DNA of 13,860 bases from Gonium pectorale (lineage: Eukaryota; Chlorophyta; Chlorophyceae; Chlamydomonadales; Volvocaceae), in NCBI GenBank assembly GCA_001584585.1, contig LSYV01000147.1, forward strand, positions 5,030 through 18,889, read 5' to 3'. Positions 1 to 6,400 of the stretch are shown here, piece after piece. Numbering within the stretch: position 1 is the stretch's first letter; every line of letters begins with the position of its first letter. The notes beneath the pieces were generated by a model. That model did no database searches and was not told the DNA's origin. It worked only from the letters and a program-made list of their open reading frames with translations. The position numbers were made by a program, and so were the translations under genes.

Positions 1-617
1 TCCGCCGCCCGCCAAGCAGGCCTGCCACCAAGCAGGCCTGCGAAAGGGCCCTCCTTCAAAGGGCGGCTCGAAACATACATTGTTTGCGACCTAGTGATGC
101 TTGGCGCGACTGGGCTACCCCCACGGCTTGTTTGTTGACCCGTGTAGTTGCGCATGCGACACGGTGCGCGTACGCACGTGGCGCATATCGTATCATCAAA
201 GAAGAGAAATCTGCAAAGTCGGCCGGGGACACATGGGCATGAGCCGCTCGAGGTGGCATCCGCGCCAGTCCACTCCCCAGGCCCGCGCCCGAGCCTCCCT
301 GACGTCTCCACCGTCGCCATCAACGCCCAGCCCCATTGCAGCCTGGCTTCGCCGCTGCCTGCTGACATTCCGCTCCCGTCGCCTGCTGAGAAATCGGCGA
401 AGAACGAAAGAGGGAGCCCGCCTTGCCTTGTATATACGACTGTAGAGGCGGCCTTACCCCCAAAGGCGTGACGAGCGCGACGTTTTGGGCAGGTGCGCGG
501 GAGCAGAGCAAGGAACGAAGGCAGGGATTCCTCCCGTCACCCACCCAAATGAACGGCATACCAGCTCGCGGCGCACCGCCTAGCTAGCCCGATTGCACCT
601 GCTGCCTGTTAGGATCC
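1..617. other. Non-coding stretch, no gene recognised
   Basis: No reading frame here has recognisable protein character; the open frames are short, overlap on both strands and are rich in Pro, Ser and Arg, as expected from random GC-rich DNA. The only clear structure is a short tandem duplication at 12-25 and 28-41. I see no splice-site series, tRNA or repeat family linking it to the ankyrin gene. Confidence 0.5.
12..41. repeat. Short tandem duplication, 16-bp period
   Basis: The 14-mer CCAAGCAGGCCTGC occurs at 12-25 and again at 28-41, separated by CA. Each copy contains the palindrome GCAGGCCTGC, so each can also pair with itself. No function is implied. Confidence 0.8.
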
Positions 618-717
618 TAGTTGCCAGGTAGGGTGGCCCGGCAGTAGTGCTGTCGTCATGGCCAATCGGTCTATCTGTCAGAACTTTTGGCGGTTACCAG
701 CTGTACCCACACCCATA
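618..717 (+). repeat. Diverged dispersed repeat, copy 1
   Basis: This stretch runs from TAGTTGCCAGG to CGGTTACCAGC and a (C)ACCCATA end, and aligns in order with 2145-2252. Shared blocks are TAGTTGCCAGG, GCCCGGCAGTA, GGCGGTTACCAGC and GTACCC, with diverged DNA between them. It is probably a decayed non-coding mobile element or 3'-UTR-type repeat; no coding potential is seen. Confidence 0.6.
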
Positions 718-749
718 CCTGCTGATACCCGCCCCAGCGTCATATGTAG

Positions 750-1310
750 CAGTGCCGGCCCCCCGGCCTACCCCTGTCTGCAAGCTGGCAGGCGGCAAAT
801 AAAGGCGGGGTACCGCCGGGCAGCAGCCTGCTGCAAGGTGCTGTGCTGCCAAACTATTTCAGTAGTAGCTGTGTTCTCTCGCTCTCAGCGCAGCACGCGC
901 CCCTAAGTAAGCACCCCTGCCTAGCACCCTTAGGCGTCGACCCGTGAGCGAGCCTGGCGGACTGGCTGCTGATGGTATGGTATGGTATGTTGCTGGACGC
1001 ACGTGCTGCACGGTGCTGCCCCCCAACCCAACCCCCACCTGCAAGCTGGCAGGCGGCAGGGCTGTTGCAGGGCTGTCGTATGCGTGATGCGTGGTACCGG
1101 AAGGGGGGGATGCCTCGGTACGGCGCATTTGTTTGTTACATAGCAGTGCCCCCATCAACCTGCAAGCCAAGCCGTTGTATGCGGGTGGACGTTTATAAAG
1201 CAGTGCCGGCCCCTGTGGCCGGCCACCCAACCCCCACCTGCGAGCTGTCGTATGCGAGGGTGGGGTGGGTGGTGCGCACGCAACCCCGCCCATCGGTTCG
1301 CAGGCGGTGG
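750..1310. repeat. Mosaic of degenerate short repeats
   Basis: The 20-mer CTGCAAGCTGGCAGGCGGCA occurs at 778-797 and 1039-1058. Weaker relatives are near 1158 (CAACCTGCAAGCC) and 1235 (CCCCCACCTGCGAGCTG). GCAGTGCCGGCCCC occurs near 751 and 1200, and GCTGTCGTATGCG near 1071 and 1243. A GGTAT microsatellite of three units lies at about 973-989. The stretch looks like decayed repeat DNA. No gene is visible. Confidence 0.6.
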
Positions 1311-2334
1311 TAGGTGATGGGGCTCAGTGTGCTCAGGGTTACATCTCTCGCCGTTCCAGCAGCTCTATCATCATAGCCAGGCGGGGGGGGTAATCTTACA
1401 CACATGCATTTCGTTCACCCGGCTGGCTGGCTGGTCCGTCCACCCGCACCCCGTATCTCTCGTACCACTACTCCATCAGCGCCATCCACCCACATCCGCT
1501 GCAAGTGCATACATCCGCCGTACGTACGTCCCACCCTCGGCATGTCCCCAGAATCAGGCGCCCCCCCATCGTCTCGTCTGCATTGACGCAGTTGCTGATG
1601 AGCGGACGCCACCTCCATCCCATGTACGCCATCCCTTGCCTTCCCTCCCCCCTCATGTATGTGCCCGCCCCCCGCGCCTGGCTGACTCGCCCCTCCCTGA
1701 TGGCCCCCCCTCAGGCTGGCTCCTCGTCAACGCGCCGGCAAGTCATCCCTGCCAGTTCCCCCATACATATAATAAGTTCGGCGCTTGCTTCGGCACCGTC
1801 TCAAGGCGGCTGCTTCTGTCCACGGCCGGATCTATCGTCCGTCTCTGCTCCACTTTTGTGTCCGGCGCTGCAGTCGGTGGTGCTCCTCCATCCCAGGCGG
1901 GTTCCATGTCCATCTCATCCATCGTCCGACCCCATGTCTTCTCCTTGTATGTCCTTGTGGTAACCTTGATGGGCCGTAGTTAGATGCGTGGCTTGACGCG
2001 CCGCTGTTGGGGGGTGTGATTGGGCAGGGGGAGGTGTGATGCGGATGTAAGATGATGCAATAGGATGGGGGCAGGGTGGGGGGAACGGAGGTGTGATGCC
2101 TCGGGACGGCGCATTTTGTTGACTATCTACATCTGTTTGGCTGCTAGTTGCCAGGGTTGCCCGGCAGTACAGTGTTATCGTCCACCGGTTGCTTGGCCAC
2201 CGATCCAACAACACCTATGGTATGGCGGTTACCAGCCGTACCCGCACCCATAGTTGGTGCCAACCAAGCAACCAACATGCATGCGTGCCCCCCTCCCCAC
2301 TTTCAGCGCCATCCAGTTCAGTACACCACCCTCT
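1311..2334. other. Non-coding stretch; possible 3' UTR of the ankyrin gene
   Basis: This lies directly downstream, in transcription sense, of the minus-strand stop at 2335-2337. Volvocine algae use TGTAA as the polyadenylation signal; on the minus strand the nearest candidates are at 1396-1400 and 1339-1343, which would give a 3' UTR near 1 kb. A plus-strand frame at 1327-1983 is His/Pro/Ser-rich without recognisable motifs and I do not call it. The UTR assignment is inference only. Confidence 0.35.
2145..2252 (+). repeat. Diverged dispersed repeat, copy 2
   Basis: Second copy of the repeat at 618-717, in the same orientation. Just upstream (2095-2116) is a second shared block, GATGCCTCGG-ACGGCGCATTT, which also occurs at 1109-1130. 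The two halves are close together here and about 0.4-0.5 kb apart, in the other order, around copy 1. This suggests a rearranged repeat family rather than simple tandem duplication. Confidence 0.6.
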
Positions 2335-3453
2335 TCACCCCCTTCTCACCGTGTCTCCACCGCTTGTGTCGGCGCCCCCGTCCTCCTCCTCCGTCTGCTG
2401 GGTGGAGGACGCGGCGCCCTGCGGCCCCGCGCGCTTGGCGCCGACAGGTGGTGCCCCAGGGAGTGTGGCGCGGAGCGAGGCCGCGGGTGGTGCGCCCGGC
2501 GGCGCTGTGGGGCCTGCGCTCGGCGGGGGTGCGGGCGGGGCGCCCAGCAGGGGCCCGGGGCCGTCTCCAGCCATGTCCACCTCATCGTCCGACCCCAAGT
2601 CCAGGCAGCACGCCAGGGGGTTGGTGTGCAGGGGCTGGGGCGGAGGCTGGACCAGCGCGAAGTAGGCGGCCTCTTGGACAGCAAGGTGGAGGGCGTCAAT
2701 GTGGGCCTCCCTGTCCTTGTGGTAGCGACGAATCAGCTCAAAGGCATCCCTCCAGGCTGCTGCTGTGCCGCCGCGTGCCAGGCCCAGTGCCACCGCCACC
2801 GGCCAGCCCTCCGCCTCCATGAACCGGGTGAGTTGGCTTGGGAGCCGCCACCGTATGTCCCGCCTGAGCTCGGGCATCAGCTGGACGCTGCCCATGTAGT
2901 GGTCGGACCCGCCCTTTACCCAGGGGAACTGGGTATGCGCCACCACACCGCCGCCCACCGTCAGCAGGAGTAAGATGAGCGAGCTGACATCGGCGCATAG
3001 CATAGCAACGCCGCGCTGGCTGATCGGTCCCTTCTCCCCGTCCTGGATCATCGTCGCATAGCACATGGGGGCGGCGGCCCTGCTGGGGGGGTAGTAGAGC
3101 CCCTCCAGGGCTCCACCTCTTTTCATCTCGAGCTCATGGAGGCCGTACAGCACACCGTGCCGGCCCACGAAGGCTGGGAGACGGGTGCCGCTGCACTGCC
3201 GTTCCTCCAGCGCCTGACACAGATGGGCCAACTTCTCCAGGTCGCCAGCAGTGTGGCGGTAGGCTTCCTTGTGCACCAGGCGCTTGAAACCGGCATCCAC
3301 GCTGCCGGACAGGTGCCGCAGGATATGCTGGGCGTTGTCTAATGTCAGGCCGGGCAGGGTGGCGTTGAGCTTCACCATAACGCCGGTGCGCGACCACGCC
3401 TCCAGTAGCTCCGGGGTGTTGGAGGCCGCAAGTTGGAGTGGTGTCCAGCCGTC
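2335..3453 (-). CDS. Last exon: partial ankyrin repeat, unknown domain, Pro/Ala-rich tail
   Basis: The exon starts after acceptor CCCACAG at 3453 and stays open for 372 codons to TGA at 2337-2335. Residues 1-25 begin [11 protein letters not shown], a half ankyrin repeat lacking the usual second half, as expected for a C-terminal cap. Residues from about 26 to 285 look globular and mostly helical, with one hydrophobic run at about 156-172 ([14 protein letters not shown]), too isolated to call a membrane anchor. I do not recognise this domain. From about 290 on the chain is acidic, then Pro/Ala/Gly-rich, with a TEEEDGG acidic patch close to the end; this tail is probably disordered. An ATG at 3378 is internal, because the frame continues upstream through ankyrin sequence to a consensus acceptor. 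Confidence 0.85.
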   Translation of the reverse strand, partial: DGWTPLQLAASNTPELLEAWSRTGVMVKLNATLPGLTLDNAQHILRHLSGSVDAGFKRLVHKEAYRHTAGDLEKLAHLCQALEERQCSGTRLPAFVGRHGVLYGLHELEMKRGGALEGLYYPPSRAAAPMCYATMIQDGEKGPISQRGVAMLCADVSSLILLLLTVGGGVVAHTQFPWVKGGSDHYMGSVQLMPELRRDIRWRLPSQLTRFMEAEGWPVAVALGLARGGTAAAWRDAFELIRRYHKDREAHIDALHLAVQEAAYFALVQPPPQPLHTNPLACCLDLGSDDEVDMAGDGPGPLLGAPPAPPPSAGPTAPPGAPPAASLRATLPGAPPVGAKRAGPQGAASSTQQTEEEDGGADTSGGDTVRRG

Positions 3454-6400
3454 CTGTGGGAGGGGGCGACATCGAACATTCCATCAAGGGCCTTGCAGGA
3501 GTAGTGGGGTTTGGAAAGGCAGCAGGATGGCACATAGCCCCGGTCTTGAATAAGGTGCACATGCTCACTGTGGGGCCGCCATATCAGGTCCGCCGTACCT
3601 TAAATGCGTCTACTTAGACAACTGAATGCATTGATTGGTTCATACATCAGTGGTGGAGGGGTCAAACTCCATACGAGTAACCAGTACTGAGCATGCTGAC
3701 TGAGGGGGAGTAACAGATGGCGGCAGATGGGTGGGGAGTAGTGGTGGCGGCAATTGGAGGGCAGGGCAGAGTGGTGGAGGCACAGCGTTGGCAATTTGGG
3801 AGCGTTGGAACCGTGAGGGGAGCGGCTGATGACTTCAGGGGAGGAGGTGGCAGTTGATATTGGGAGGGGGGGTGAGCTGCGATGTGTTTTTTTGGGGAGG
3901 GGGGAGTATGGGCCGGGGGACATGCCAATACGACTGGGCGGGGCAAAAGAGGTGGCTTGGGCAGCCAGCAGAGCCAGCATGGATGACTACAAGGGGAGGG
4001 GGTGGAGACTAAGTCACACTCCCTTTGTTGATAGAGGCCTCCACCTGCTCATGACAAAGACGCACCTTGTCAGCTGCATTGACATCAGCCCCCGCCGCCC
4101 GCAGCACCTTGACCACCTCCAGGTGCCCCTTGCAGGCGGCGACATAGGCTGGAGTCTCTCCATTCTGTGGGAGCAAAGGAACATGGGGCATTCCATCCGG
4201 GGCCTTGCACGGTTGGGATGGGAAAAAGGCAGCAGGATGGCACACTACTGCCCTGACCCAAACAAGTTGCGCACGCTCACTGTGTGCAGGACTGCCAAAC
4301 CACTGAATTCGATTGTACACATTGGTGGTGGAGGGGTCGAATTAAACACCCCGGCAGATCATATATACACAAGGGACAGGCGGTCAAACCCATCACCATC
4401 CGTGCATGTACCTTATGCGGCACACCCAAAGGCACACCAGTAAAAAAGCCTGACCAAGCCTTTTAGTCACCGTTATGGTGCGGGTCGTGTAGTGCGGGTC
4501 GCTACAGAACGAACATCCTCACACGGTATTACAGAGAAACCCTGTGCCCAACCAAGCAAGACATGTGCACACGCCCCACGCATATCAGGGCTGCTGCCGG
4601 GGCACTCATACCGGCGTTGAACCCCGTACCATGTACCGAATGCATATATATATATATCGACGTATGATAGCCAGATACCTCTCCAAGGGCCGGAACGGTG
4701 GATGCTTCATGATCATGGACGCCACAGCCAGACAGAACCTGCCTGACTATGTAGCCGACTCGAGGCTACCACACTGGCTACTCCCCAACACCCCAGACGA
4801 CGTCCGCAGCAAGATGCGCCCGGCCCTGCTCCTCATTTCTGAGCTGGCCCTCCGACACACACAACAACACGGTTACCAGGGCCCAGCCGACAGGAACAGA
4901 TACACGGTACATGTACCGGGGACGGTTACGATGGGAACCGACCCACGGTCCCGAGTGTAACGATAGATACCGGGATCTGATCTCACAGGTGGTTCTAGGG
5001 AGGCTAGTTGGTATGTCACTAGCCGACCGAGCTCGAGGGAGCTTCTGGCGCTTTAGGAAGTACTGCGGTACGACCCTGGGCTGGGCGGAGCCCAGGCGCC
5101 TCTAAAGTCCGTCGGGGTAGGGCAGGTGCCATCGCTGACATACTGCGGTCCGGGTTCGACACCCGGCTACACCCATGCTAAGTGCCCTCCGTCTGATCTT
5201 CCATCACTTTCCGTCGACTCTCGTTAACGTCTGCCGCTCTCGCACAGTCGGTAAGTTCCCCTCCACTAGAATAGCCATTAGGGGGACTATCGCTGTTACA
5301 GTGGTATTGAGCATCAGGCTCGGTCCTTAGTCGCAGAGATGGCCCCGAGCAAGGCTAAGCTCCCGGCCCAGCCTGCGCCCCTAGAGGCAGCGGCTGCGAA
5401 CATGGCGCCCGTGGAGGCAGCCAGCGCGTCCGATCCTGGGCGTGAGAAGACGGATAGCGACCTCGGCCCCTAGCCCTCGCGCATCTCCGCCGAGGAGGGC
5501 GAGGTCGGCTCTGAGCAGGAGCGCGAGGAGGCTATGCCGGTACGTAAGGGCAAGAAACGTACTGGGACCTCGGCTCAGAAGAAGTTGCGGCCGGAAACTC
5601 ATCATCGCGCAAACATCATGGACTTGTTCTGTCGGCTCGCCTCCAAGCGAGCTTACCTTGGGCCGCCCGTAATGACAAGAACTGGCCCTCGGCCCCTTGC
5701 CCGACAGGCGCCTGCCGTGGCCGAAGCCGCAGCCACCCTCGGGGATCAGATGGTGACGCTCGGCACCGGTACGCAGCGGAAGCGGGCAACCGATATTGAG
5801 AAGGAGCTGAGGGACTCTACGAATGCGTACAAGTCCCTTGCGAAGGAGAACGCTGCTCTTGCGGCGAAGGTCCTCGCTCTTGAGCAGATGCTCGCTCCCC
5901 GCCCTCACTCCTCGGCGACCTCATCGCAGCACAGCGATGACAGCGGCGACAGCAGCACGTCTGGCAGCAGCAGCGGTTCAAAGCGGGCGGAGAAGAAGGC
6001 CCGCAATCGGGCAAACAAACGCTGGCGCTGGGCTGCTAGCCGCGAGGCCGATCAGTGCGAGAACAAGCTGCTGGACGCCGCTGTTGAGCAGGCGCAGCGG
6101 GAGGCGGCCGAGCGCGACGAGGCCGCCGCGCAAATCCCCCGCCACGATGGGGCAGCGGCTGCAGTCGCCGCGGAGCAGGCGCAGCAGCCGGAGGAGCAGC
6201 AGCAGCAGCCGGTTGACGCGGCGGGTGGCTCGGGGGCCGCTGCATCTAACGCGCAGCCCATTGTGGGATCCTCTTCCCGCCGCCCCCGCCGGCCACCCGT
6301 CTCCGGGCTCTCGGATGATTTGGTGGCGCTTGTTGAGGAACAAGCAGCGAAGGTCATCGGCTTGATGGCTGACACGGCCCCACAGCACTTGGTCGTGCAA

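Larger units (their letters stand above)
4493..4911 (+). pseudogene. Restriction-like endonuclease domain of a retroelement, N-terminal part
   Basis: The frame is open from 4493, after a TAG at 4490-4492, to the insertion point at 4911. Upstream Cys/His residues are followed by [32 protein letters not shown] and MRPALLLI. I read this as the region preceding and including the first motif of a PD-(D/E)XK-type nuclease at the C-terminus of a non-LTR retrotransposon. The expected Asp after RP is Ala here (RPA), so this copy may be inactive. A 14-nt (AT)n tract at 4644-4657 encodes IYIY and may be slippage within the frame. It continues at 7740 in the same frame. The family assignment is from memory of domain style and is not verified. 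Confidence 0.55.

Noticed and set aside
1327..1983. Plus-strand frame of 218 codons, with TGTAA at 2046-2050 downstream
   Set aside because: The composition is His/Pro/Ser-rich with no motif, and other frames are equally open. One TGTAA nearby is not enough to call a gene.
4912..5175. Separate tRNA-derived SINE next to a short-LTR element (LTR 5176-5300)
   Set aside because: A short-LTR element would need a duplication flanking 5176 and 7739, but ACCCA and GTACA do not match. The GTACA pair and the restored nuclease frame fit one element starting at 4912. This is kept as a weaker alternative.
5116..5175. A functional tRNA gene
   Set aside because: Only the T arm and part of an acceptor stem are present. 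The D and anticodon arms do not fit in the available length.
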